Source of the DNA: Chromobotia macracanthus
Lineage: Eukaryota; Chordata; Actinopteri; Cypriniformes; Botiidae
Direction: 5' to 3'
DNA length: 64,000 bases
Assembly: GCA_036877525.1 (NCBI GenBank)
Contig: JAZGTH010000087.1
Span: forward strand, 2,772,001 to 2,836,000
Part shown: positions 36,666 to 50,786 of the stretch, piece after piece
Position numbering within the stretch: position 1 is the first letter of the stretch
How the letters are laid out: every line of letters begins with the position of its first letter
Made by a program: the position numbers and the translations under genes
The notes under the pieces: generated by a model
Databases searched by the model: none
What the model saw: only the letters and a program-made list of their open reading frames with translations
What the model was told of the DNA's origin: nothing

Positions 36666-39600
36666 GTTAGTATCCTGTATCCAATTAAGGCATACAAATT
36701 GCTTTCAGCACTAATGCTGTGACCATATTTGCGCTGTTACCTGATTCACAGCGGGTGAATCTTAGTCAGATTAATGCAATTATTACAGAAAGAAATGTAT
36801 CTTTAATGGTAAAATTGGAACAGACTCACACGGCAGTTTACGCTCTTTGTTTCAGTATACACCTTTCAGAATATGTCTTCTGGTGAAAAAAGCCAAGTGT
36901 GAGTGTGAGTGCTGGACAGTTCCGTTGTTGGAAAGATAAAACCGATCCTGACACATGACAAAAGGATCTCTTTCATCTGCAGCCCAGAGTGTGTCTTATG
37001 ACCACATGAAAGACATCACATAGACACTCACTCTCTCCGAGAACTAATCCTGTTTTCAGCGCATGAGTCCATGTGTGTTGAGACATGAAGGACGTAGCAT
37101 CAGTACTCTTCAGCTGTTTGTGCTGCCCATGTGATCAGACAGAGCGTTGCCATGGGGCACCTCCGACACTCATCCTATCAGTGCAGTCAGAAAGAATGAA
37201 ATCGACTGGAAAAGAGAGATATACTGTGGTTAGGACACGATTATTCCTGAATACTCCTTTGATGACAGTTATTGTTAACATTTTTGAAGGATAGATTGAT
37301 AAGTTATATGTTCGGACTAGCATGCATACTACTTTTACTATTTCTAGTTGTATATAGTATATATGCATTTGCAGAATATGCAAATTTACTGCATGCATAT
37401 AATACCCAGAAGACCCAGTACATTTGTCAAAATGCATGGACAATGTATGACAATGTATGCTATACAATGTGTGAATCATTTTGCATGGTGATGGGACCAT
37501 GACAACAATTGCAGTGTACTACTTTTTAAAATATTTATTGTTGCATAATACACACTTTTACTTATGCAGACTTGCATACTGTTTCACATTTATATGAAGT
37601 AGTCACTATACTGTGCAGTACTCAGTAAATAATGCACATGGTTTTATTCAAAGCAACTTATAAATAAAGTTCATCACAAGCAATTTATCATAGAACAGCT
37701 AACAATACTCACAGTACCTCATTGCTTAGCTTATAAAGAAAACTAAACTAGAAATAAAGAAGATAAAAAACACTTCTTAACAGAAGTAATAGGAAGTGTC
37801 TCTGATTATGGTTGTGGTTCTGTTCCATTACAAACATGTTTGGAACATAATTTCCATTCTGAACATAACCAGAAATATTAAAAGAGGAAAAAGAAGAGAG
37901 GAGAGACTGACATGTGAAGAGCTATAAGAGATGAAGACAATTAGCCAAATGTCTGCGTAAACCAGCCTAATGATGCAGGCACCAGTGCACAGCTGCAGCA
38001 GATGTGTCTCAAATTGCAACTCTGCAGCAGGCAGTGTGTGTCTGTCTATGTCTGTGTGCACATGTGCAAGTCTTGGCATGTGTTACCAGGACCCCAACTG
38101 TGGTTATTTCAGACGGATGTCTGAAATTGGCGTCCAATTTGGCCGACTACACCAGGCTAGAAGATCCAGTGCGTAATCCTCTAGGACTGATCAAATTAAC
38201 CCATCAAAGTCTCTTGTGATAAGAAACTGGACTCTCACTATGTGTGTGTGTGTGTGTCTGCTTAGTGCTCGTTCAGTCCGAGGTGGACTTGTCACAAAGT
38301 GATAGAGCAAAGCAACAGCATTCCCACAGGACCCTAAATCCTGTTCATGGTCTTGGAGCAGAACTGAGCTCTTTCTCAATCACTCTCTCACACACAAACT
38401 TGAGGAATGATCTAAAATCATGACCACAGCTTTTGTTATAAAAGAAAACATATTCACAAACGTCTATATTACTATTGCAAAAAAGTAAAATATTCAGAAG
38501 ACTTTTTTTGTGAAGCGTACCTGCCTGCTTACATGCCGACTGCACACAAGCTTTTGTGTAGAGTGTCTGTCCTTCTTTAATTCATGGAGAGCTGCAGTAT
38601 TACAGCATTCCTTGACTTTTCTCACACACCTCATTTTATCAGCACTAGAAGAAACACCTAGAGCGGAACAACGTGATACACTGAAGCAGATGAGACCTCT
38701 CCAGGTTAATCTTCTTCCATCTACCGTGTACCTATCTACAGAAAACGCAAAGGCCCAAAACGTGTTTTATCTCAGAGGATTATTACAGAGAGGCAAGACT
38801 GTGATGATGAAAACACAGAAGTTTGCCACATGGCCTTTATCACCCATGGGGTGATGGTGTCCAGTCTGGAAGTCTTCTGTGCATTTCAACACTAGAACAA
38901 ATCAGCTCCACAATAAGCCCTCAAACCTGATGGTCTTAATGCAGAACTATTAAAGTCCAGTTTTTAAAACAACTCAATCTTGCAAGACTGTTGCAAGGCA
39001 AAACTAGATCACCCAAAACTACACTGATCAAGAAAGCTGTTTTTACACTTAAAACACCTCATACGATAAAGCAACATGGATTCAGTTGAGTTTTTACCGT
39101 TTCATCAAAACTAGCCCATGTATTACTTGAAAGTTAAAAGAACTTGTTAGACTTGTAAACTCCAGCCACTATATTTTTCCTGTACATGTAAAACAACATG
39201 TTTATTTGTGGACAGGTTATGTCGGAACATAGTCAGTTATGTCACCATTCATCTCTCTCAAATTAATCCACATTGCTAACAGAAAAGTACTTTTTTGTAA
39301 GTACCTTGGAGTTCCAGTGTACAATACACTGTATCATCATCACTGCCATGACGTTTACCTGATGTCATTACCGTATCAAGCACTGTCATGGTAAGTTTTG
39401 CTTAGAATGGAAACCAGACCAGGTTCCATAATTTCTTGCAGAGGAAGAGGGTGTGATGACAAACGGGAGAGAAAACAGCAAGTGAATGTGTTGATTATGG
39501 TAGTTTATAATAATTATTATCGTCACACTCCAGTGCTGGATCGGATCCACAGGCTTGACACTCAAATAAGCTAACTAGGAGAGTAAAGCTCACAGCTGAG

Positions 39601-42600
39601 AGCTAGCGGCGGACATTAGCAGGCAAATGTACAGGAACTAACACACTGACATGCAGTGTAACCATACAGACATTCGTGTGCACAAATTAGAATGAAAGAG
39701 AGAAGATACAGTTAAAAAATAAATGTGTGTGCATAGAAACCTACAGTTTAGAGATATCTACATCAAAAAGCAAGAGAGACCATACACACCAAAGTGCATT
39801 TCCTGCCTGATTTGGTTCCATTTTTGGCATCAAGGACAACTTTCTTCTATAACACAGCGTTAATGTGATGAAGCTGCTTGTGATGAAGCTGCTCCCACAC
39901 AGTGGTGGAAATTCAGTAAGAATGAATTGCGGCTGCTGATAGGGTTGTTTATTTGCACATGCTGCCTGCGTTGTTTAAGCACCCGATTCAATAAAAGAAT
40001 TATGCAAATCGGGTAATGGTGCAAACACACCCACAAACCCTGTGCCGAACGCAATTTGCACACCACAATTCCCAGCTCGCAGGTTGCTTCTGAGTGCTTG
40101 GTTGCAGAGGATGTAACAGACTACTGTTATCTGGCATCCTTTACTGTGACTGTACAGTATCACTCTAACACTTTAATCCAGACACCTCAATCAACATATC
40201 AAAACTGCAATCAACCGCATCTAAATATATGCCTGCTCATAACACTCTTCTCCATTTGAACATAACCTGATGAATTACTGCCACAATCAATAGACAATGT
40301 ACCCAAACATTACTTTATGATAAAATTGTTTACAATTTCTGTAAATAATGCAAAGTTAACTGTGGCATATAAATTGCACTGAATTTTGACAATAAGGCGC
40401 AATAAGCCTCATTTGCACAGAAAGGAGGCGTGTTTGTGTGCAAAAGAATGACAATTACCTCATTTAAATATGACACAGCTTAAATTGGATTGTGGGTGGT
40501 TGGTGAATACGATGAAGTTTTGTGTACTATGCAAAGTAACACACTAAAGTGGCACTGTTAGTGAATTCACCCCAGTATGTTTGTATGCAGTGGAACTCCC
40601 ACCATAAGCAATGTATTTTTCAGTAGGGAACACATGTGGGTTTGAAGCAGACTATCAGGCAGTTCATCTAATGAGAGCTTCTGAGACAACGGCCCACTGC
40701 AGAGAACATTAAGAGAAATATGAGCAATTTGAGAGCATCAACCGTGCTGTGCAGAAACAGCAGTGAAATCTAGAGCCAAAATGATGTAACTGAGCCCTCA
40801 GAGTCACATTCTGACAGGAGTTTCATTATAGATTTTATTCCAAGGATTTATCCTTCCATCTTATGACAATGATGGGGTGATATACATTACTTGTGATAGG
40901 TGACCACAGGGCAGGAAGCAGTTTCCCTTTATGACAGCAGAAGTTTCTCTCCATCTGCAGCATTGCTGGAACTTACCAAGGCCTCCTAAGCTGGTCTACT
41001 ATGAGAGTCGTGATCTAGAACGTTCCATCACACAGAGAATCTGCATCACCGTGCAGAACATGGCAATAAATCAAATTCAAAGAGATGTGTTGCTCATTTA
41101 CAGTCGACAGCGGTAGTCTGTTCCTTGTTCTACTGAACTGGCTCCAAGAACTTTTCAAAGTTTCAACATCAAAAAAAGCTTTAAAAACTGGCTGAAGTGT
41201 GTATGATTGGAAGATGAGGGGCGGTGGATGTCAAATTTTTGGTTTGGAATTTAGATGTTCCTGTATCTTCCAGTTACCATTGAAAGTGTTCAAAGTTTTA
41301 TGTGGCGTTGGAAACTTTCTCAATATAATATCTAGTGTTTCTAGAGAAGAAAGTTTAAAGGTGTATAGCCATCCAGTGTAAGGAGACAGTTCAAACATTC
41401 TGTTTATAGCATATGATGAAATATGATGAAAAAATATATGAAATTTTAAGTTTTGAAATTTTAAGTAATTCAAATTTAAGAAGATTATAAACTATGTGAT
41501 CACTATTAGAAAAAAAAACTTCTGTAATTGGAATTTTGACTCAACGTAACTCAAACCTAGCCACCCAAAGTCCTGACACAGTTCTGCCATTCTGGTTAGC
41601 ATATCTAGTTAGACTACAGCTAGTTCAAATGACTTCCCAATTTTCTTTAAACCCTGCTGTGTTGTTTATTTATTCAAGAGGCTTATGTGCAATTTTGAAA
41701 TGAAATTATATTTATTCATCTGTGTGTGACTGATTGTGTGATTGTGCTATTCAGGCGCTGTTCTCATATAAGTGTATGTTTGGTGCACGGTGCCCATTAG
41801 CTAGACGCAAAGGCCTGGTTATTAGCGTTCATCCCATGATAATTTCAGTCTCCTGCAGCTTTATTCCCCTTCACTGGCTAAATAAATGCTAAAGTTAAAA
41901 TCTCTCAATAACACTAGCGCAGTCGTAGCAGCGTCTGCTTGCAGGCAACTGTGTTCAATTAGCCCCTCGCAAGGGCTTCTCTTATGGAAGCTAATGACAT
42001 GCAAAGCTGCTCTCTTCAAAAGTTTTCCCCTGATTAGGGAATGCACAGCAAATGCTTCTTTAATTAGTTTTTGTGGCAGCAATCAATGCTTTCTCCAGTG
42101 GTTGAAAAGCTAATGCAAGAGTGCTTGTCTGAGGTTAGCGTTCCCCGATGCATATTTTCAATTGTTTTTATATCTCTGCTTGTGTGCAGCAAAGGGGTTA
42201 CGCACACACACGTACACAGACGAGCACATCCTGCTCTCTTGCAATCTTATTTGTTCTCTGAAAAGGTTAGGATCTTCTGCGAGAGCCAATTACTTCTGAA
42301 CACTGCAGTTAACAGAGACAATCATTAAACCAGAACCTCTCACATGCCAACCTGTTTATGCATTATAGGGTTCAAGCAAATAATGCTTCAAAATGCATGC
42401 AGCATTTTGATACTGCAGCATTTCTGAAACATGCCCCTTTAGGGAGCTAAATATTTACAGTCCTCTGAAAGAAACATGGATGAAAAGTCAGCACAGGCCA
42501 GGCTGTCCTCAGGCCAGCATAGGAAATAGGGAAGGATACACTTGCTGTGGGAGAACATGTGCTTTTAGGACAGCAGTCTGTGTAACAAAGGTCAAACCCA

Positions 42601-42794
42601 TCTCATTAGAATAACAATTTGCGCTGTGGGGCAGTACAGGAACTTTCAAAATGCTATTTTAATCTATTTTATTAATGAGATACATGCAGTCCCATTGGAG
42701 AGACTTTTATCTGTAACTCTGCTGATTAGAGAACTAGGGCTGACAACCCTTGACAAGGGAAGGGTGCCTATGGTCACAGTGACCTAAGAGGAGA
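36666..42794. other. intergenic, no gene seen; possible conserved patch
   Basis: No coding signal. Includes a TATGCA-type repeat (37290-37640), a degenerate SINE-tail-like piece (37635-37700), a short (GT) run (38240-38258) and a low-repeat patch (41760-42130). Confidence 0.55.
37290..37640. repeat. probable dispersed repeat (TATGCAT-rich)
   Basis: Dense TATGCA/TGCATA words (AGCATGCATACTAC, GCATGCATATAATAC, CTTGCATACTG) related to 33290-33430. Family not assigned. Confidence 0.4.
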
Positions 42795-43075
42795 GGGCAC
42801 GCACACACACACTTAAGTTTATACATATATAACTATCTTATTTCTATAGACATAATGACTTTTATACTGTACAAACGATATATTCTATTCCCTAACCCTC
42901 ACCCTGCCCCTAAACACAACCTTCACAGAAACCTTTGTGCATTTTTACATCTTCAAAAAAGTATAATTTAATATGTTTAATAATCAATTTTCCCCAATGG
43001 GGAGTGCAGACTGGTCCCCAAAATGCAATCCTTGTGGGGACATTTGGTCTTTACAATGGTAGAAAATCAAGAACA
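42795..43075. repeat. GGGGAC-type dispersed repeat
   Basis: Blocks TATTTCTATAGAC, ATACTGTACAAACG, CCCTAACCCTCACCCTGCCC, TTCACAGAAACCTTTGTGCA, TTTTACATCTTCAAAAAAGT and CTTGTGGGGACATTTGGTC, in the order of a repeat common in fish introns. Possibly an old transposon-derived family. Identified from memory of the pattern. Confidence 0.6.
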
Positions 43076-44129
43076 CACACATTTTCATTGTGTCTGTGAT
43101 TGGGAGTACATGTTCATGTTGCAGACATTATATTTACAATAAAACTGTGTGTGTGGCGCACCAGGTCATACATTTTAGGCGTATTAGATGCACAAACACA
43201 CTCACATACACATACAAGCATGTACTGGCATCAACTTACTCACTCTAATAACTCATTGTGATATTAGGGAAATGAGTCTGAAACTTTTCCCCCTGGTGTG
43301 TGAATTGATGTGTGATGCTTCAGATGGTAGCAGAATGGAGGTGGATCCTGGACTGCACCCAGATGGCTGCTGGGTCAGGGAGGGTCTATTCCAGATGGTC
43401 AGGTATAATACACACATGCACACTGTGGAAATATGAGGTTCAAACAAGTAACAGAGCCTAATTTTTAGGAATTAGGACATTTTGAAAGTATCAAACATCA
43501 GACAATTAGATAGACACCGACGTTGAGTTGCATATTGTGACGTTGGAGCACAAACGCACCATTAAACCTATCATGCATGTATGGCTCCCGGGCTCCTGTT
43601 GTGCTCTTCAGACATACTGTCTCCCAGCAGGAGCTCCTGCAGTATCTCCCCCACAGCCAGATCTCCCATAATCACACTCCACGCTCCAACCCTCAGCACT
43701 CCAGCAAATGGTGTTTCGCATTACCACAAAACAATACATCAGCTTACGTAACAAACTGTCTTGGAGTCAAAACTGTAATTCAGACCTAATAGTTGTCTAC
43801 AATATATACGGGCTGTTTAAAACCCTAGTGAGTTGCGTCGCTGCTTACTGCCTAGATATGCCTAATAAGACGCCACCCTAATCGTCGAAGAACCTCATAA
43901 GTGACTGATTTGTAGCGCTATACATAGACAGCAACTCTGCACAGAAGACTTGACTCAACAAGACTTGACTTCAGCAGAGACGGATGTTAGCCTGTTGCTA
44001 AGCTAACAATGTACTACTCCAACAACCGTAAAAATACACAGACCATTGCAATGTTGGATAAAATTATTCATTATAATTTAATAACATTATTTTTACATCT
44101 TTTTTCACATTTGTTTTCACTGAGTTCAT

Positions 44130-44340
44130 CACAGTGCATTCTGGGATTGTTTTCTTCTCAAAGGACAGAGGTGAGGCTGCCTTAGAATTTAGCTAAATAT
44201 AAAGGTATCTGATGGGTGAATATAATTATTATTTTTTGAAGATCTTTTGAAACAGTTTTCCAAAAGGATTGTAAACATATCATGCTTTAAAATGCTGCCT
44301 CTGTAGGCAGCTCACTAGGTTTTGGAACAGAGCATCAGTT
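44130..44340. repeat. probable transposon-derived dispersed repeat
   Basis: CAGTGCATTCTGGGATTGTT near the left and GCTGCCTCTGTAGGCAGCTC near the right resemble ends of a common cyprinid repeat. The GAATGCACTG word recurs, inverted, at about 49333. Confidence 0.35.
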
Positions 44341-45484
44341 TGCACTAATGCTCACTCAATCAATACATAATTGTGTGTAATATGAACTGAGAGGCCAAAT
44401 TGGCTGTAGACCTGCTCATTTTTTCAGGCCCACCCAAATGGCAAATCTTTATTATGCCCTTGGTCTACACTAAACTCATTTGGTTGGGTGTGAACCTGCC
44501 TACCCACAGTGAAGAAAAATCAAATGAGATCTCTTAGTATCTCATTTACTTCTCCTAGACAGCAATGAGATTAAATTAAGACTTTTGCTGACAGTAAATC
44601 TCCTAATTCTGAGAATTTATCAGAAAAAGACCAATGACTGAAACAGTGCTCATGTTTGTCAGAGATTTTAATATGATCTCAAAAACAATTCTTCTTATGC
44701 TAAACTATCTAACTGTATGTCAACAATTGCCTTAATTGTGTCTATTTTATATTGTCCTAAGGAATTTAAGGAATTGAACAAGAAACAACTGAGAACTCCA
44801 TTATGTCTCACAAGCTCTGGGTAAGTGTGTTGAATGTTGGACCTGCTGATGGTATGGCAGAGAAGTGAGATGCTCCATAATTCACGGCCTACCCATCGCC
44901 CACTGGGATTTGCTGCAGGATGGAAGACAATGTAGCTGCAGCACAACTTCTTAAATCCCAGGTTTCCAAAGCCCACAATCAAGATGGAAAATCCCCTCAG
45001 GGCAACAAACCAACACAGATGGATCATGTGAATAAAATGGAAAGGAGAGGAGAGATACAAAGCAAGGACAAGACAAAGTCTATTAGCCTAGGCTCATTAA
45101 AAGAGTTACCAGACAGCTGCACTGGTCTCTATTTGAAGCATTAAATATTCAGTGTTCTGATGTGTAGCTGGCTTCAGTTTTTGTCCTCTCTCTCTTCCCT
45201 TACTCTCTATGATAAGCTGGAGGGTGAAACCTAATGTTTTTGTGTCTAGATAGAGCTTTAGACGTGATCCTGGGCTTTTGGAGGATGTAGCTAAAGGCTT
45301 TAATGAAGGACAGGGTGGAACAGAAGCTGGAAAAACACTTAGTATAAACACATAAAGGAACACAGATCCATACAAAAAGAAAATGTAACAGTGTAATGTA
45401 ATGTTGGAGCTTTAAGACCCCTCCTCCCACATATCTCAATGGAATAAAGCTATAGGTAACATTACCAGGGGCTATAATCCAGCA

Positions 45485-45531
45485 GAGAGAGAGAGAGAGG
45501 AGAGAAAGAGAGAAAGAGATAGAGAGAGAGA
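45485..45531. repeat. GA-rich microsatellite, interrupted
   Basis: GA units with AAA and TA breaks. Confidence 0.9.
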
Positions 45532-48279
45532 CATTTCAAGCTCTACTGGGCTGCATTGTACCTTAAAACCGGGTATGAAGAAACATTATAAATTGTACAG
45601 TAAGATTTTCATAAAGCTTTGCATTTTCAGTGTTTTATTAACATTCTAAAGAGGCATTTAGCAGTAAAGAAAGAAAATGGGTACATAGTTCCAGGATATT
45701 CAATGAAGAAAAAATGTAGGGCGGGGCTTAATTCTATCCACTGAGATGTGATTGGATGATGACCAGTGGGTGTCGTTTGACTGAATGTGCATTTGTTAAA
45801 ACAATGCTTAAATAGCTATCTGGCCATTTGTACCCAACAGTACCCAACAGTTTGTGTGGCCCCGGTGATGTTAGTGGAAACATAAAGCCGTTTTGATTAC
45901 AGCTTATGAAGGCAAACTATTTTAAACAGATGAATCATTCACCATAAGACCACAGAAATTGCTTCTTTTTGAAACAACACTGACAAGAGCAGTTACTCTT
46001 AAATCTTGTCTGTGATAAGTGGGTCACTTAAGACATAAACATCAATAGTTATTGTCACAGAGCCTTTGTGTTTACACTTCTGCGGCTGGTAGACCAACAA
46101 ATGTCTTAGTAATATATGACACTGCACATTACAGTGAGATGGGAGAAAGTATATAGACATAAAAATAGACATACCTTTGAAAAAGGAAGAGAATAGCAAT
46201 GAAACACACAGAGAGAGGGGGGAGAAATGTCATACTGTAGGCAATGAAATGAGATTGTCTCTTAGAGGAGAGAGATGACACGACGGCTCAGGCACCAGCA
46301 CACAGCTGAATGATTGAAGCACACACACATACATGCATTCAGAGAGGTGCAGAACCTCTGATGTGCTCTCAAAGACACCGTCTTCACCTCAGCAGAAGTA
46401 ATAACATTTTCTCATCTGAAAGTGAAGGCTTACTTTAAAGTCAGTGGTATCCCTGTTTTAAAATTGGGTTATATCCCTTTTTAAAGATCCATTATCCTTC
46501 ACGAGTATTCACAGACACAAGGGCTTTATTTCCGCTAGTTAGGTTGATGTAGGTCTGCTTTTCTTCCTTTCTGTTGGTTTGGGTCTGCTAAATGTAATGC
46601 TCCCATTTCTGGATTATATCATTATATTATTATATTATTATCAAGCAGAGTACGCCACATTTCCCGACCCAGCAGTTCACTGTAACATACACATATTATA
46701 AAACTATTCAAGTGTTCGCAAATACATAATACACACATATATGCCCGATGTGCTTACGCAGAGTAAATTTTTTACTTCTCAGAGGTTGGTTTAATAGCTC
46801 AGTGGAGTAAAAAAGTACCAACTTTGTCTAAGATTTTCCTTCTAAAACTTCTCAAGAGTAATGAAATTTGAAAGCAAATGAGACAATTTTTAACATTTAT
46901 ATCAAAGTATCTGATATGTAATATATAAGTAAGATATGCCATAATATAAGATCGTTTGTATAGTCTTTTCATAATGTGCCATTTTAAAAGACCGCAACCA
47001 AACTGGGAATGAATGCATTATGTAGATGGCCCTTTTTTCCCCCGAAGCTGTGAATAGACCGTCAGTACAATGATACAGCTGCTCAATCGTCCTCTCATGT
47101 CCACTCACATCAGTGTGGACAGGGAGAGAAGCTCTTGCTGGTTCCTCAGGCCATGTTTGTGGACAGCAAGCTAAAATAACATACCACTCTGTTTGTTCTG
47201 TCATGTGATCCAGGGAGGTTGCGCATGTGGAGGATAACACGTATGCCAATGTAATGACTTTCATGTTGAATGTTGGTTTAAATGATTTCTGCTAAAACAT
47301 AATGACTGCACATCAGTCCTTATTTGAATGCTTCGCCTGTGTCTTATTTATTAGCACTGTTAGGAGAGTTATGGGGACACTAGTTCCCGCTGAGTGTTTA
47401 TAGTTGTTTATAATTTAAGAGAATAATTCACAAGGAATGAACACTGTGTTCAATTATTGATCATCATGTCCTTTCAAGCCGGTATGGAACTCCAACAGTT
47501 TTAACAGAATGTTCTAGTTGCTCCTTCATATAACAGAAGTGAACAGAGACAATGTGCTGTCAGTCTCCAGCTAGGTGTGTTGTAATATACTGGTATTGAT
47601 AATATACATGATATTAATAACCATGAATATTTATACTGTTAATACTACACATATGATAATACTGTGAATAATTCAGCACTAATATCTGGCTGATACTCCA
47701 ACACAGTAGGTTGTGCTACTGCACCCATTTAACGTTTTGCCGTAAGAGCCACAATGGTTACAAACACTCTCTGCCTCCCTACAAAATTAAAGATGAACTG
47801 ATAGCATTTTTTTAATAAATGCTGCGATACAGTTACTGTGAATTCTTTTGGTCATGATAACCGTGTAGTGAAAAACCTCATACCATGGCAGTCCTATCTC
47901 CAAGAGTGATTGATACAACTCGAGAAACAAAATTTAAATCATTATTCACTGAAAATGTTGCTCTCATTGTAACGGTTAAATCCAAAATGTCATCATTTGA
48001 TGCGACGTTCCACGGAAGTTCAAAAGAAAACGAAAGGGAAATAAACAATGACAGAATTATTCGTGTGGTAGAATGAGTGACGGTTACTTATTAATTCTGC
48101 CGTTCACAATGGATCACAAATGAATCTTTTGAGTTGGATGCAGCATAAAATCTGAGTCATGCAAAAAGCTCAAAAATGCAAACATGCGCGTACACAGAAT
48201 ATACTGTGTGGAGTGGAGTGCTTTTGACCCTGTCAGAAATGGCTTAGCAGAAATGTAAAAGGCAGAGTTAACACCTCTG

Positions 48280-48306
48280 GAGAGAGAGAGAGAGAGAGAG
48301 AGAGAG
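48280..48306. repeat. (GA)n microsatellite
   Basis: About 13 uninterrupted GA units. Confidence 0.95.
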
Positions 48307-48645
48307 GCTGAGTTGTTCTCCCTGTATCAGTTGATCAATGTCATCTCCATCCTCCAGCCAGCACTAAATCCTATTTTTAGAGCCTCCAAACCTCCCCTTC
48401 ACACACTCTCTGTCTTTTACATACACATGCATTCCTCCCTTTAGCCTTTGCTGATATATACATATACTTTATATACATCTGCCTAGATTGTATATAATCC
48501 TGCTGCTCTCTCTACCCTCTCTCTCTATTATATATACACAACACACACACAAGCGTCTCCCTCTAGCATAACAAAGGATCAAGTGTTCCACTGGACTGCC
48601 CAGACCATTACTAACAAAACCAAGTGCAAAAAATCCAAGACAAAG

Positions 48646-48648
<3 letters not shown>

Positions 48649-48687
<39 letters not shown>
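48649..48687. repeat. (GA)n microsatellite
   Basis: About 19 uninterrupted AG units. Confidence 0.95.
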
Positions 48688-48690
<3 letters not shown>

Positions 48691-49507
48691 TTGGAAGAGG
48701 GTATAAACAGAAATAGGAAGCAAAATGCCAAATATAAAAAAGCAGGAAGTGTAATCATATATGCGTGTGAGTACAGCGAGTGTGGAATGGAGGAGATAGC
48801 AAGAGAAAAAGCTTTATTCCCCATCATTCCTGTGACCTTAAGCAACGAGACTTCTTTTAAGTCGTCTCATTCTCTCGTTCAAACACAATGGGACGTTGGG
48901 AGGGCAGGCTTTGATGTTAGCACAATAATCTGAGTCCCTGGAGAATGTAGATAGAGCAGGAGGGGCAGAGGAGAGCCCTGAAGGGAGTAGAGAAGTACAC
49001 AAGTTTGTGCGAGTGTATTGTAGACTGACTCACAACGATGGAGGCGGGCACACACAGACCCAGATAATGACCCAGCTGCCAGTAATCACTTCTGAGGTCA
49101 AAGTATGCCACGGAATTTCTGATTTTCCTTTTAATGGAACCCATTAGGCTTGTGTACTTCATATACAATTGCTCTGTTCCAATACTAAACAAGCAATTCA
49201 AACTTAGTACGCATTACTTTCAAAGAATAACTGGTACGCTCCCGACATGAAGGTAAGCAAATTAATTATACTGCTTCCTTAGACACCTAGTTTCATTCAA
49301 ATGCAACACTGCAAGTATACTTCGCAATCCCAGAATGCACTGCAACAAACTTGGAGAGAACCCTGAGATGGCAGACGAGGCAAGAGAATGTTGATTATAA
49401 ATCAATAAATATTTGATTAAATACTTAAAACTACTTAAAAGTTTTGATAAAAAAATAGTTTAGTGTAAAGAATAAAAATAGACTTCATGATGATTAGACT
49501 GCTGTAA

Positions 49508-50010
49508 AACCCAGCCTAAGCTGGTGGTTGTTTTGGTATGTGAAGCTGGTAGCTGGTCTTGGGAGTAGCAATAGACTTTATGCCCAACGCCTCGTGCAGA
49601 AACGGGTAAGCAGGTCTCATCGTATGCGGTTCCGGTCTTTTGTATGTGCTTTGTGACATATAGAGCTGTTTTAGTTAAGATGCCTTCAAAGAAGCTACCA
49701 AAGATGAGAATAACCGATAACCATCACATATGCAGATATCTAAACGTTTTTTCTCTCACTGACAATTGGATATTAAAGTTAGAATAAAACGGCAAAAATT
49801 AAAACAACTAGCTAGAAAAAAATCTATAGATATTGCGGTCAGTTCATACTCTGATACGCGGATGCGATGGAACCAGTTTTCCGGTTTGGTTATGTGACGT
49901 TTGACAGACACTCTATAAACCAGCTACCAGCTAGTCACAGGTGGCCAAGCTGGAACATGGTGGTTGGTTGACCAGCCAATAATCAGATTGGACCATCTAG
50001 AAAACAGTTA
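49508..50010. repeat. GCTGG/CCAGC dispersed repeat split by a CpG-rich insert
   Basis: The left part (49508-49562) has CCCAGCCTAAGCTGGTGG and AGCTGGTAGCTGGTC. The right part (49919-50010) has ACCAGCTACCAGCTAGTC and GACCAGCC. About 355 bp of unlike sequence lies between. The two parts are inverted relative to each other around AGCTGGTAGCTGGT/ACCAGCTACCAGCT, so they may instead be the arms of one element. Confidence 0.55.
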
Positions 50011-50122
50011 CCATGTGTTTATCTAGACAGCAGCTACTGAGATAGTTCTCAAGTTTTGTAACATAGCTAACACATCAATTTATGAAAGAAAACAAACAAA
50101 TCAACATTTCAAAAATTAGACT

Positions 50123-50128
50123 TTTATT
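50123..50128 (-). terminator. candidate distal poly(A) signal of cdh2
   Basis: AATAAA on the minus strand, followed downstream by a T/GT-rich stretch (GATTTGTTTGTTTTC, about 50088-50102) as expected for a cleavage site near 50105. It is not proven that this signal is used. Confidence 0.45.
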
Positions 50129-50780
50129 GGTCATTTGGGCTGCGATGGGTCATAATATCAACAAGTAATTGCAAACAGAGCCCACAGAATTCCGGACAGC
50201 CATCGTTCATTAAAACGATGTTGATCATTATATGGCTGTAAGCCTCATGGGTGGACTGGTCTTCTTCAGCTCTTTTAATTGGCGCTACACAGGTCCTCTC
50301 TGACTGCATCCAGTAATACACACACACACGCACACACACCAACACGGTTCTCTAACAGACTGAGACAGTTATGATGAGGGCTTCAGTCCACCATTACAGT
50401 TTAGTCCAAACACGAAGATCCCAAAGGACTGGTGCATTTAGAAATATGGCCTCAAGGCCTTGAACGTCACTCGACCTCTTTGATCCATGAGAGCGGCCCA
50501 GGGGAGAAGACAATGGGAATGAAGAATGTAGAGAAGAAGAACAAAGAGAGAAGTAGAAGGTCAAGATGAAAATCCTTGACAGTACACGTCAAGCAGTGAA
50601 ATGAGAGAACGATCGAGTGGAAGGTCTTTAACTGGACCAAAAGGCGAAATCAAGCAAGGAACAAGCAGGAATGTTTTATAGAATGAAAGGGGGAAGGATG
50701 AAACTAAGGGGTATCTGGACCAAACTACCATCTCATTTACTGGCATTAGTCTCTTCGTCTCCGTAGAGGTGGCCATTTTT

Positions 50781-50786
50781 TTTATT
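50781..50786 (-). terminator. candidate internal poly(A) signal
   Basis: AATAAA on the minus strand inside the presumed 3'UTR, just downstream of the AU-rich ATTTATTTA. Use here would give a UTR of about 1.15 kb. Confidence 0.25.

Larger units (their letters stand above)
43076..49507. other. intergenic, no gene seen
   Basis: No conserved frame. Contains a probable repeat (44130-44340), a 10-bp tandem pair TACCCAACAG (about 45831-45850), GA tracts (45485-45531, 48280-48306, 48649-48687) and an ATT-rich run (46618-46642). Confidence 0.55.
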
